From: JAAZHN01 sp964605575
GTDB taxonomy: Bacteria > Bacillota_I > Bacilli_A > RF39 > UBA660
Assembly: GCA_964605575.1 (NCBI GenBank)
Contig: CAZSDG010000029.1
Location: 1 to 11,467 of the forward strand
Direction of reading: 5' to 3'
DNA: 11,467 nt
Shown here: positions 6,645 through 11,467 of the stretch, piece after piece
How positions within the stretch are numbered: the stretch's first letter is position 1
How the letters are laid out: the number at the start of each line of letters is the position of its first letter
Translations under genes and position numbers: made by a program
Notes under the pieces: generated by a model
What the model was told of the DNA's origin: nothing
Database searches by the model: none
The model's input: only the letters and a program-made list of their open reading frames with translations

Positions 6645-6657
6645 TTTAATAATATGT
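6628..6657 (+). promoter_or_regulatory. alternative hairpin competing with the terminator
   Basis: ACATATTATT (6628-6637) is perfectly complementary to AATAATATGT (6648-6657). The left arm is also the right arm of the upstream terminator hairpin, so the two structures exclude each other in RNA. As DNA, the right arm lies in the spacer of the next promoter. It may be an attenuator-like switch or an operator dyad. Confidence 0.45.
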
Positions 6658-6670
6658 TTTGATATATAAT
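6642..6670 (+). promoter_or_regulatory. promoter of the AAA+ / membrane protein pair
   Basis: TTGTTT (6642-6647), a 17-base spacer and a perfect TATAAT (6665-6670). The start is expected near 6677, at the ribosome site GGTGA (6677-6681), giving a very short leader of about 12 bases. Confidence 0.65.
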
Positions 6671-6688
6671 TAAGATGGTGAATAATAG

Positions 6689-7672
6689 ATGGAAGTATTC
6701 GATTTAGAAAATAATATTAATACAACAGCCCCAGCATCAGAGACTTTTATACCGACTAACAAAGTAAGTATAATCGAATCTTATGGTGAGGATTTTACGA
6801 CTAAAGAATATATTACTGACCCAGCAATTGCTCGTGATCAAGAAATAAAGGAATCTATTCTTATTTTATTAACGCCAGAAAAAAGTACACTTTTAGTTGG
6901 TAAACCAGGAATTGGTAAAACAGCCATAGTTGAAGGTTTAGGATATCGAATTCAAAAAGGTTTAGTTCCTGATGCCTTAAAAGATTGGAAGCTAATTAAA
7001 ATAAATATTACTAGTTTATTGGGTACTTCAATTAGTGAAGGACAAACAGAAAATCGAGTGGAATTATTAGTTCAAGAATTAAAGACGCTTTCAAAAACCA
7101 TTATTTTCATTGATGAAATTCACTTATTAATAAATAAAACTGCAGGATCTAGTATGGATATTGCAAATATGTTAAAGCCAGGATTAGATAGAGGAACAAT
7201 AAAAATGATTGGGGCTACGACAACTGAAGAGTATGAAACCTATATTTTGAGAGATAGAGCCTTTTTAAGAAGATTTCAAAAGGTTGATGTTCCAGAACCT
7301 GATATTCCAACAACAGCTAAGATTTTAATGGGAACATATCCTAAAATAGAAAAACAAACTGGTGTAAAGATGGGGTATACCGACTTTATTCGTGAAAAAA
7401 TTATGTTATTTATTGTTGAGATGACAAGTGAGTATAAAAGAGTATATGAAGTTGCAGCAAGATACCCAGATGTTTCTTTAACAGTTTTGGCAAACGCCTT
7501 TAGTAATGCTGTATTTGAGAATGCTAAAGAGGTAAAATTAAAACATGTTTATCAAGCAATAACAAATGCCAAAAATATATATGAAGATGCTAAAGTCAAA
7601 GAAAAAGCAAGATTTAAAGAGATTTTCAAAGATTTAATAATCGAAGAGGGATTAGACTTAGATAAAATGTGA
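6689..7672 (+). CDS. stand-alone ClpB/ClpA D1-like AAA+ ATPase
   Basis: A 327-residue protein with a single AAA+ module closest to the first ATPase domain (D1) of ClpA/ClpB. Visible parts are Walker A GKPGIGKT (71-78), the Clp-type VPDALKDW (93-100), Walker B IIFIDEIH with Asp142/Glu143, NMLKPGLDRG (160-169), sensor-1 GATTTEEY (175-182) and the arginine-finger pair RRFQKVDV (194-201). A small helical lid follows (about 202-295, with RYPDVSL in the PDKA position). Missing are the Clp N-domain, the middle coiled coil, D2 and any ClpP-docking loop. The D1 pore loop KYRG is replaced by SISEG (114-118), so the substrate-gripping Tyr is lost. It sits 10 bases before a membrane protein gene and probably forms an ATPase ring serving that partner; this is inference. 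GGTGA sets the start. Confidence 0.88.
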   Translation: MEVFDLENNINTTAPASETFIPTNKVSIIESYGEDFTTKEYITDPAIARDQEIKESILILLTPEKSTLLVGKPGIGKTAIVEGLGYRIQKGLVPDALKDWKLIKINITSLLGTSISEGQTENRVELLVQELKTLSKTIIFIDEIHLLINKTAGSSMDIANMLKPGLDRGTIKMIGATTTEEYETYILRDRAFLRRFQKVDVPEPDIPTTAKILMGTYPKIEKQTGVKMGYTDFIREKIMLFIVEMTSEYKRVYEVAARYPDVSLTVLANAFSNAVFENAKEVKLKHVYQAITNAKNIYEDAKVKEKARFKEIFKDLIIEEGLDLDKM

Positions 7673-7675
7673 AAG

Positions 7676-7682
7676 AAAAGGG
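7676..7682 (+). promoter_or_regulatory. ribosome binding site that bears on the 7683/7689 start
   Basis: AAAAGGG is the only ribosome-site-like sequence here. It abuts ATG 7683 but lies 6 bases before GTG 7689, which favours the GTG as the real start. Both are in the same frame. Confidence 0.5.
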
Positions 7683-8630
7683 ATGGCAGTGGCTAAAAAA
7701 ACTGAAGAAATAGTAGAAAAAGGAATAGAACCAATTAGAGTATTAGTCATAGTTGTAGGTATGATTGTTTCTTTAACTTGCTATATTTATTTTAGAAATG
7801 TTAATGCCGAAAGAGGGTATTCTAATACTTGTGACACCCCTTCTAGTCAAACCAAACCAAATAATCCTGATAAACCAAGTTCAGAAAAGCCAGATAATAA
7901 TGGCGAAGTAACAGAAACAAATAGCATTAATTTAGAAGACGGTAGGGTGGTTAGCTATAAGCACTTGTTTGGCTATGAAGTAAATACTATCGATAACAAG
8001 GCTCAAACTATATATACAAATGTTCCAGTTATTATTGATGATTTATCACCAACACAAAAAATAACAATTGCCTTACACTTTTATTTAAACTCGCACTTAA
8101 TAGAAGACTCATATGTTAAATGTAGTGAATTAAACTCAGATAAGATTAATTTTCAATGTAATACAGAAGGATTCGCTACTGCTAATGGATTATTAATCTC
8201 AATGTATCAATTTCCTGCTGAATCATTAGCGGAAGATTATCAAAACGTTTTTGGAGAAAATCAAGAATTTAATAAAAGTTCATTTGAAACTTTGGACGGA
8301 TTTTCTTGTACAATAAATGGCAATCAATATAAATGCATTAATCCAAAAGAAAAACCAGTTGGGATTAATACTTACTCATATATTATTAAAGCTTTAGACT
8401 TTAATGATTATCTAGAAATTCATACAAAATATGTTTGGCTAGAAAATGATAAAGGTTATTCAAATTTTAATCACGAAGTAATGTATTTTGAAGACTATAT
8501 ACCAGTATCGGGGGATAATTTAGAAAATATTAAACAACTTAAAAATAATGAAATATATACATACAAACACACATTTACTAAAAGTGAATCTGGAAAATAT
8601 TCTTGGACAAAAACAGAGCTAGTTAATTAG
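7683..8630 (+). CDS. single-pass surface protein of unknown function, paired with the AAA+ ATPase
   Basis: A 315-residue protein of no family I recognise. It has a charged cytoplasmic N-terminus (1-17), a membrane helix at about 18-37 and then a low-complexity Pro/Ser/Asn/Lys linker (about 50-78), typical of wall-spanning spacers. An outer domain of about 235 residues contains Cys147, Cys159, Cys209 and Cys218; their spacing suggests two disulfides. There is no LPXTG motif. It follows the AAA+ stop by 10 bases and must share its mRNA. The start is uncertain: GTG at 7689 has AAAAGGG (7676-7682) at the ideal distance of 6 bases, while ATG at 7683 touches that site. The GTG start would remove only two residues. 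A strong terminator overlaps its stop. Confidence 0.8.
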   Translation: MAVAKKTEEIVEKGIEPIRVLVIVVGMIVSLTCYIYFRNVNAERGYSNTCDTPSSQTKPNNPDKPSSEKPDNNGEVTETNSINLEDGRVVSYKHLFGYEVNTIDNKAQTIYTNVPVIIDDLSPTQKITIALHFYLNSHLIEDSYVKCSELNSDKINFQCNTEGFATANGLLISMYQFPAESLAEDYQNVFGENQEFNKSSFETLDGFSCTINGNQYKCINPKEKPVGINTYSYIIKALDFNDYLEIHTKYVWLENDKGYSNFNHEVMYFEDYIPVSGDNLENIKQLKNNEIYTYKHTFTKSESGKYSWTKTELVN

Positions 8631-8643
8631 CTCTATTTTTTTT
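8615..8643. terminator. bidirectional terminator shared by convergent genes
   Basis: AGAGCTA (8615-8621) and TAGCTCT (8628-8634) enclose GTTAAT. On the plus strand eight Ts follow (8636-8643). On the minus strand the stem is followed by G and five Ts. The stem includes the TAG stop of the plus-strand gene (8628-8630), and its right arm holds part of the minus-strand stop (8633-8635). Confidence 0.85.
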
Positions 8644-9139
8644 GGAAAAAACCATTTTCAACATATTTTGTTTCATTAACCGAAATAAAGGCCTTATCAT
8701 CAATTTTATCGATTAATTTCTTTAGTTTAGGATATAGTTTCTTATCCACTTCTATAATTAACATTAATTTTTTATCATGTGTTGGAATTGCCGATACTCC
8801 AAAACCAGCATTTTTAATTTCTTCTAAAACTTCTAAATCAGTTCTCTGTGTTATTATTTGAACTTTTAAATTACCATCAATTATTTTTGATGATAATAAA
8901 GAACCCACATAAGTTCCAACAGCATAACCGCCTGCATATGAAAATACCACATAAAGACTATTACCAGCATTAGTAATTGCCTCCTTTGCAACTAAAAACC
9001 AGACAGTTACTTCAATAAAACCAACAATCATCGCATAAATTCTTTTTTCTTTAACTGTTAGTATCATTCTTGTTGTTCCTAATGTAACGTCAAAAATTCT
9101 CGCAAAAAATATTTTTAAACAAAGTGTAATTGTATTCAT
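8633..9139 (-). CDS. UPF0316 / DUF2179 membrane protein
   Basis: A 168-residue protein matching the UPF0316 family (Bacillus YebE-like). The N-terminal half is membrane-embedded, with hydrophobic stretches at about 1-20, 34-52 and 60-84. It includes the family-like FDVTLGTTRMILTVKEKR and GGYAVGTYVGSLL, the latter resembling a glycine-rich helix. The C-terminal half (about 92-160) is a soluble DUF2179 domain with VQIITQRTDLEVLEEIKNAGFGV. DUF2179 resembles small ligand-sensing domains also found in YitT-type proteins; the function of UPF0316 is not established. AGGTGA (9144-9149, minus strand) is 4 bases before ATG. It converges on the surface-protein gene with only 2 bases between stops, and diverges from the thioredoxin-like gene. 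Confidence 0.9.
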   Translation of the reverse strand: MNTITLCLKIFFARIFDVTLGTTRMILTVKEKRIYAMIVGFIEVTVWFLVAKEAITNAGNSLYVVFSYAGGYAVGTYVGSLLSSKIIDGNLKVQIITQRTDLEVLEEIKNAGFGVSAIPTHDKKLMLIIEVDKKLYPKLKKLIDKIDDKAFISVNETKYVENGFFQKK

Positions 9140-9148
9140 TCTATCACC

Positions 9149-9187
9149 TACTTGTATTTTAAGTTATTGAGTCAAAAAATACAAGTA
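9149..9187. repeat. perfect 12-bp inverted repeat around the UPF0316 promoter
   Basis: TACTTGTATTTT (9149-9160) and AAAATACAAGTA (9176-9187) are exact reverse complements separated by 15 bases. The left arm overlaps the minus-strand -10 (9156-9161) and the right arm overlaps the -35 (9179-9184). Because it lies at or upstream of the predicted start, it is more likely a DNA operator than an RNA hairpin. Confidence 0.7.
9156..9184 (-). promoter_or_regulatory. promoter of the UPF0316 gene
   Basis: Read on the minus strand: TTGTAT (9184-9179), a 17-base spacer and TAAAAT (9161-9156). The start is expected near 9149, about 10 bases before ATG and right at the ribosome site. Confidence 0.65.
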
Positions 9188-9222
9188 AGAGACATAATAA
9201 TTATGTATTATTACAACTTATA

Positions 9223-9231
9223 TGCTAAAAT
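9223..9231 (+). promoter_or_regulatory. extended -10 promoter of the thioredoxin-like / mazG-like / trmL operon
   Basis: TG-C-TAAAAT with no convincing -35 at 17 bases. The identical nine-base TGCTAAAAT serves the tRNA-His promoter at 10992-11000. The start is expected near 9238, next to AGGAG (9238-9242). Confidence 0.6.
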
Positions 9232-9249
9232 TACCTTAGGAGTGATAGG

Positions 9250-9744
9250 ATGAAAAAAAGAAAAATACTTAAAAATTATATTATAGTATTGTTAATGACA
9301 ATTTCTGTTTTCATTGTTGGAATATTGATTACTAAAACTGTTAATAACATTAAGAAAAATAATCTCAACAGCAGCCCACTAGCAAAAATAGTAAGAAGTG
9401 TTAAAGTTGAAGATTTAAATAAAATTGAATCAAAAGAATTTACTGCTATTTTTTTAAGCAAAACAGGAGATAAATACATATATGATTTAGAAAAAGAAAT
9501 GGTTAAAATAGTAAAAAATAACAAGTTAAAAGATATTTTTTTCCATATAGATTTAACAAAAATTGAAGAAAAGATATCATTGGTTAACACCAAATATAAT
9601 TTAACAAACCCGATAGAGGGATTGCCTGCATTTATTTTCTTGAAAGATGGAAATGTGACAAAAGTAGTTGCTAGTGATAAGGATAATTATATAACTTCGG
9701 GCAATATTTACCAAGTATTAGAAATATATGAATTAGTTAAGTAG
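9250..9744 (+). CDS. membrane-anchored thioredoxin-fold protein without cysteines
   Basis: A 164-residue protein: basic N-terminus, membrane helix at about 9-31, then an outer domain of about 120 residues. The order of elements resembles thioredoxin. Strand AIFLS (66-70) is followed by the position where CXXC would lie, here KTGD. A helix EKEMVKIVKNN follows, then strand DIFFHIDLTKI. Next is the loop GLPAFIFLKDGN (124-135) with Pro126 at the cis-Pro place, and a last helix. The protein has no cysteine at all, so it cannot be a thiol oxidoreductase; a binding or structural role is likelier. The fold is my inference from pattern. AGGAG lies 7 bases before ATG. It is first in an operon with the MazG-like gene (7-base gap). 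Confidence 0.75.
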   Translation: MKKRKILKNYIIVLLMTISVFIVGILITKTVNNIKKNNLNSSPLAKIVRSVKVEDLNKIESKEFTAIFLSKTGDKYIYDLEKEMVKIVKNNKLKDIFFHIDLTKIEEKISLVNTKYNLTNPIEGLPAFIFLKDGNVTKVVASDKDNYITSGNIYQVLEIYELVK

Positions 9745-9751
9745 GTGCCAA

Positions 9752-10096
9752 ATGAAAAATTATCTAGTATTTAATAAACTAGTTAGAGACAAAATCCCTG
9801 ATAAGATCATTAGCAACGGTGAATACCCAGAGACGAGAACATTATCCAAAGAAGAATATAAAGATAAACTGCTAGAGAAGTTACAAGAAGAATATTTCGA
9901 ACTATTAAAAGCTACAAATAAAGCTGAACAATTAGAAGAAATAACTGATATAAAAGAAGTATTAATTGCAATTATAGATATTCTTGGTTTGACGGAAAAT
10001 GAAGTAGAAGAAGCAAGGATAGCTAAAAGAGAAGAAAAAGGATCTTTTAGTAAAAGAATACTTTTAATTAGTACCTCAGGTGAGAAAAAGTGTTAA
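9752..10096 (+). CDS. MazG-like / phosphoribosyl-ATP pyrophosphohydrolase-like protein
   Basis: A 114-residue cytoplasmic protein of the all-alpha NTP pyrophosphatase superfamily. Members split nucleoside triphosphates to monophosphate and pyrophosphate, often to clean the nucleotide pool. It opens with FNKLVRDKIP (7-16), the signature of the short family usually annotated as phosphoribosyl-ATP pyrophosphohydrolase-like. The metal-binding acidic helices follow: EEYFE (46-50) and EEITD (62-66). No his genes are nearby, so house-cleaning is likelier than histidine synthesis. Its ribosome site AGGTG overlaps the upstream stop. Its own stop overlaps the trmL start (GTGTTAA), which implies coupled translation. 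Confidence 0.88.
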   Translation: MKNYLVFNKLVRDKIPDKIISNGEYPETRTLSKEEYKDKLLEKLQEEYFELLKATNKAEQLEEITDIKEVLIAIIDILGLTENEVEEARIAKREEKGSFSKRILLISTSGEKKC

Positions 10097-10602
10097 ATAT
10101 AGTTTTATTTGAACCAGAAATACCAGAAAATACTGGTAATATTATGCGAACTTGTGTTGCAACTAATACTAAATTACATCTTATTAAACCCTTAGGCTTT
10201 TCTTTAGATGCCAAGTATGTTAAAAGAAGTGGTGTTAATTATATTGAACATTGCGATTATCAAGTTTATGAAAATATTGAAGAATTTTATAAGAAAAATG
10301 AAGGCGAATACTATTATTTAACTAGATATGGTCACAAACCGCACACGAGTTTTGATTATTCAGATCGAAATAAAAATATTTATTTTTTCTTCGGTAAAGA
10401 AAGTACTGGAATTCCTCCCAAATTATTAAAACCACACTTAGATAGGTGTTTAAGAATTCCAACAACAGATAAGGTTAGATCTTTAAACTTATCTAACTGT
10501 GCAACTTTAGTTATTTATGAGGCATTAAGACAACAAGATTATCCAGAGCTTTTATTTGATGAACCACACAAATCAAAAATGTATCTCGAAAACAGCGAAT
10601 AA
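10090..10602 (+). CDS. trmL: tRNA (cytidine/uridine-34 2'-O)-methyltransferase TrmL
   Basis: A SPOUT-class enzyme that uses S-adenosylmethionine to methylate the ribose of the wobble base of tRNA-Leu (CAA and UAA anticodons). This 170-residue protein shows the motifs in order: LFEPEIPENTGNIMRTC (6-22), the knot entry FFFGKESTGIP (99-109) and IPTTDKVRSLNLSN (123-136), which forms the cofactor-binding trefoil knot, then ATLVIYEALRQ. It is slightly longer than many family members because of a polar C-terminal tail. The start is GTG, with AGGTGAG (10078-10084) 5 bases upstream, inside the end of the MazG-like gene. One of its expected substrates, tRNA-Leu(CAA), is encoded at 2671-2757. Confidence 0.95.
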   Translation: MLNIVLFEPEIPENTGNIMRTCVATNTKLHLIKPLGFSLDAKYVKRSGVNYIEHCDYQVYENIEEFYKKNEGEYYYLTRYGHKPHTSFDYSDRNKNIYFFFGKESTGIPPKLLKPHLDRCLRIPTTDKVRSLNLSNCATLVIYEALRQQDYPELLFDEPHKSKMYLENSE

Positions 10603-10608
10603 TTGACA

Positions 10609-10637
10609 TTGACTAAAAACAATCTTTTTGCTATATT
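10609..10637 (+). promoter_or_regulatory. promoter of the 99-residue unknown gene
   Basis: TTGACT (10609-10614), a 17-base spacer and TATATT (10632-10637) with extended TG (10629-10630). A second, overlapping TTGACA is at 10603-10608, directly after the trmL stop. It is good evidence that the downstream protein does not start at the TTG at 10603. Confidence 0.78.
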
Positions 10638-10656
10638 ATTATTCAATTTACAAGTG

Positions 10657-10662
10657 AGGTGG
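10657..10662 (+). promoter_or_regulatory. ribosome binding site fixing the start at 10669
   Basis: AGGTGG within GTGAGGTGGA lies 6 bases before ATG 10669. No ribosome site serves the earlier in-frame TTG at 10603, which sits inside the -35 region. Confidence 0.8.
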
Positions 10663-10668
10663 ATTATA

Positions 10669-10968
10669 ATGGGAAATAAAGAATATGCTCCAGAAATTTA
10701 TTTAGAAATTGAAGCATTTATTCAAGAAAGTCAATTATCAAATATTGATTTTGCGAAATGGTATTATTTTTATCATTTATTAATTTTTGGATTAAAAGAA
10801 GGATATTCTCCAGATATATTATTTAGATTAAGTGATGCATTATTATATGCTCTTGTTCTATGTAATACAAATGAAGACTGTAATCTATATGAAAATGCAT
10901 TAATTTGTCTAGAAAATATGGAAATAAAAGCTAATCCTGAAGATTTAACTAAGAAAAAAACTAGTTAA
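10669..10968 (+). CDS. small acidic helical protein of unknown function (99 residues)
   Basis: I do not recognise it. The 99-residue sequence is acidic, rich in Tyr, Leu and Phe, and looks fully helical, with EIYLEIEAFIQES (9-21), FAKWYYFYHLLIFGLKEGYS (28-47) and LSDALLYALVLCN (54-66). Cys65, Cys71 and Cys79 lie in the second half. There is no clear membrane helix or signal peptide. The reading frame is open back to a TTG at 10603, but that would put the promoter and the ribosome site inside the gene, so the ATG at 10669 is chosen. It has its own promoter after trmL and ends 3 bases before the -35 of tRNA-His. Confidence 0.82.
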   Translation: MGNKEYAPEIYLEIEAFIQESQLSNIDFAKWYYFYHLLIFGLKEGYSPDILFRLSDALLYALVLCNTNEDCNLYENALICLENMEIKANPEDLTKKKTS

Positions 10969-10971
10969 TAG

Positions 10972-11000
10972 TTGCATTTCTAACCAATATTTGCTAAAAT
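10972..11000 (+). promoter_or_regulatory. promoter of tRNA-His
   Basis: TTGCAT (10972-10977), a 17-base spacer and TAAAAT (10995-11000) with extended TG (10992-10993). The start should fall near 11007, a few bases before the tRNA 5' end. Confidence 0.78.
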
Positions 11001-11012
11001 CATCATTGTTAT

Positions 11013-11089
11013 GGCGGTATTGGTGAAGTGGTTAACACACCAGATTGTGGCTCTGGCATGCATGGGTTCAAATCCCATATATCGCCCCA
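11013..11089 (+). tRNA. tRNA-His (GTG)
   Basis: A 77-base cloverleaf with anticodon stem CCAGA/TCTGG and anticodon GTG at 11047-11049. It has the histidine-specific extra G at position -1 (11013) pairing with C73 (11086), giving an eight-pair acceptor stem. The T arm has GGTTCAAATCC and CCA is encoded. Confidence 0.97.
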
Positions 11090-11103
11090 TTATTAGGATT
11101 ATA

Positions 11104-11122
11104 AAGAAGCCAAATGCTTCTT
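11104..11122 (+). repeat. hairpin after tRNA-His
   Basis: AAGAAGC and GCTTCTT form a 7-bp stem with a CAAAT loop, 14 bases after the tRNA. No T run follows, so it is probably a transcript-end or processing structure placed before the true terminator. Confidence 0.55.
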
Positions 11123-11129
11123 GTTAAAG

Positions 11130-11167
11130 AAATCCCTAAGGTTTAATACAAATCTTAGGGATTTTTA
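11130..11167 (+). terminator. intrinsic terminator downstream of tRNA-His
   Basis: AAATCCCTAAG (11130-11140) and CTTAGGGATTT (11154-11164) form a perfect 11-bp stem with a 13-base loop, with TTTTTA at its 3' edge. It is the strongest terminator-like hairpin in the window. Confidence 0.88.
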
Positions 11168-11183
11168 TATGCAAAGGAGTAGT

Positions 11184-11413
11184 ATGGAAGTAAAAGATAA
11201 AGTAATACCATTTCCTAATTATATGAAAGATAAACTTGATAGTTTTGTAAAAACACCTAATTTAGATATTTAAAAGAAAAATACAAAGATCAAACCGGGA
11301 CAATAAAATCCAATTGTAATAATTGGATATATCTTTTAACAGCAGATAATGATACGGCAAAAGAAATTAGTAATAGGTTAGGAAAATACACTATAACCTC
11401 ATCTAGAAGATGA
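11184..11413 (+). pseudogene. small gene apparently broken by a frameshift
   Basis: A good ribosome site AAAGGAG (11173-11179) precedes ATG 11184. That frame runs only 29 codons, to TAA 11271, ending KTPNLDI. Another frame is open from 11261 to a TGA at 11411-11413. Read from 11267 it encodes about 48 residues beginning YLKEKYKDQT and containing WIYLLTADNDTAKEISNRLG. This second part has protein-like composition but no start codon, and it sits one base back from the first frame. Joining them gives about 76 residues. The simplest reading is one small gene with a one-base frameshift between about 11261 and 11270. I do not recognise the protein. No standard slippery heptamer is seen in the right phase. 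A genuine 29-residue protein or a sequencing error are the alternatives. Confidence 0.5.
11308..11328 (+). repeat. 8-bp inverted repeat inside the broken gene
   Basis: ATCCAATT and AATTGGAT are exact reverse complements around GTAAT. It lies inside the second open segment, so it may be coincidental coding sequence in AT-rich DNA. Confidence 0.35.
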
Positions 11414-11420
11414 GGTTATA
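11392..11420. repeat. perfect 13-bp hairpin
   Basis: TATAACCTCATCT (11392-11404) and AGATGAGGTTATA (11408-11420) are exact reverse complements around the 3-base loop AGA. It contains the TGA end of the broken gene. No long T run follows on either strand, so it is not a textbook terminator. The remaining bases to 11467 show no gene or recognisable site. Confidence 0.7.
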
Positions 11421-11467
11421 ACACACATTTTATAGTATATAGCAATAAATTTGTTTGCATGAACCCA

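Noticed and set aside
9276..9593. An open frame on the minus strand inside the thioredoxin-like gene.
   Set aside because: The plus strand has a promoter, ribosome site and operon context; the minus-strand frame has none and looks like a shadow.
10603..10668. An N-terminal extension of the 99-residue protein from a TTG at 10603.
   Set aside because: The promoter (10609-10637) and the ribosome site (10657-10662) lie inside this extension, and no ribosome site precedes the TTG.
11255..11275. A programmed -1 frameshift in the small gene after tRNA-His.
   Set aside because: No slippery heptamer lies in the right phase before the TAA, and no supporting downstream structure is close; a mutation or sequence error is simpler.
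11455..11467. TGGGTTCA in reverse at the window end, echoing the tRNA-His T arm, as a possible attachment-site copy.
   Set aside because: Only 8 bases match, the orientation is opposite, and no integrase or phage gene is seen.

Overview
The window looks like the chromosome of an A+T-rich Bacillota, most likely a Bacilli/Mollicutes-like relative (my guess is an uncultured gut lineage near RF39 or the Erysipelotrichia). The grounds are an AT-rich sequence with AGGAGGT/AGGTGA ribosome sites, a Ser-fMet-Asp-Phe tRNA run in the order known from Bacillus subtilis tRNA operons, an scpA-scpB pair, a UPF0316 protein and a NodB-type deacetylase. UGA is a stop (several genes end in TGA) and Trp is encoded by TGG, so this is not the Mycoplasma/Spiroplasma code. 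All tRNAs encode their own CCA.

Layout. (1) 1-334: the end of a tRNA operon (partial Ser, fMet, Asp, Phe) closed by an intrinsic terminator. (2) 346-2631: an operon of an exported protein of unknown function, scpA and scpB (the kleisin and winged-helix partners of SMC condensin). (3) 2671-2757: tRNA-Leu(CAA), then a nested hairpin and a membrane-anchored, trigger-factor-like prolyl isomerase (2840-3871) with its own terminator. (4) 3931-6366: a membrane-anchored peptidoglycan/polysaccharide deacetylase with Ig-like repeats, then a LysR regulator with its own promoter. (5) 6374-8643: a small Cro/CI-type regulator, a stand-alone ClpB-D1-like AAA+ ATPase and a single-pass surface protein. This is the part of the window most like an undescribed system. 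It ends in a two-way terminator shared with a convergent UPF0316 gene (minus strand, 8633-9139). (6) 9223-10602: divergent from UPF0316, an operon of a cysteine-free, membrane-anchored thioredoxin-like protein, a MazG-like NTP pyrophosphohydrolase and TrmL. (7) 10609-11089: a 99-residue unknown protein and tRNA-His. (8) 11104-11467: tandem hairpins, a small apparently frameshifted gene and a perfect 13-bp hairpin.

How the genes relate. Five proteins (400, 2840, 3979, 7683, 9250) share one plan: short cytoplasmic N-terminus, one membrane helix, outer domain. Together with the deacetylase they suggest an envelope-biogenesis neighbourhood. TrmL is expected to modify the wobble base of tRNA-Leu(CAA), which is encoded in the same window. 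Many genes have a very compact start in which the -10 box lies only about 16-30 bases before the start codon, so leaders are short and the ribosome site lies near the 5' end of the mRNA. No CRISPR array, transposase, phage gene or origin was seen.
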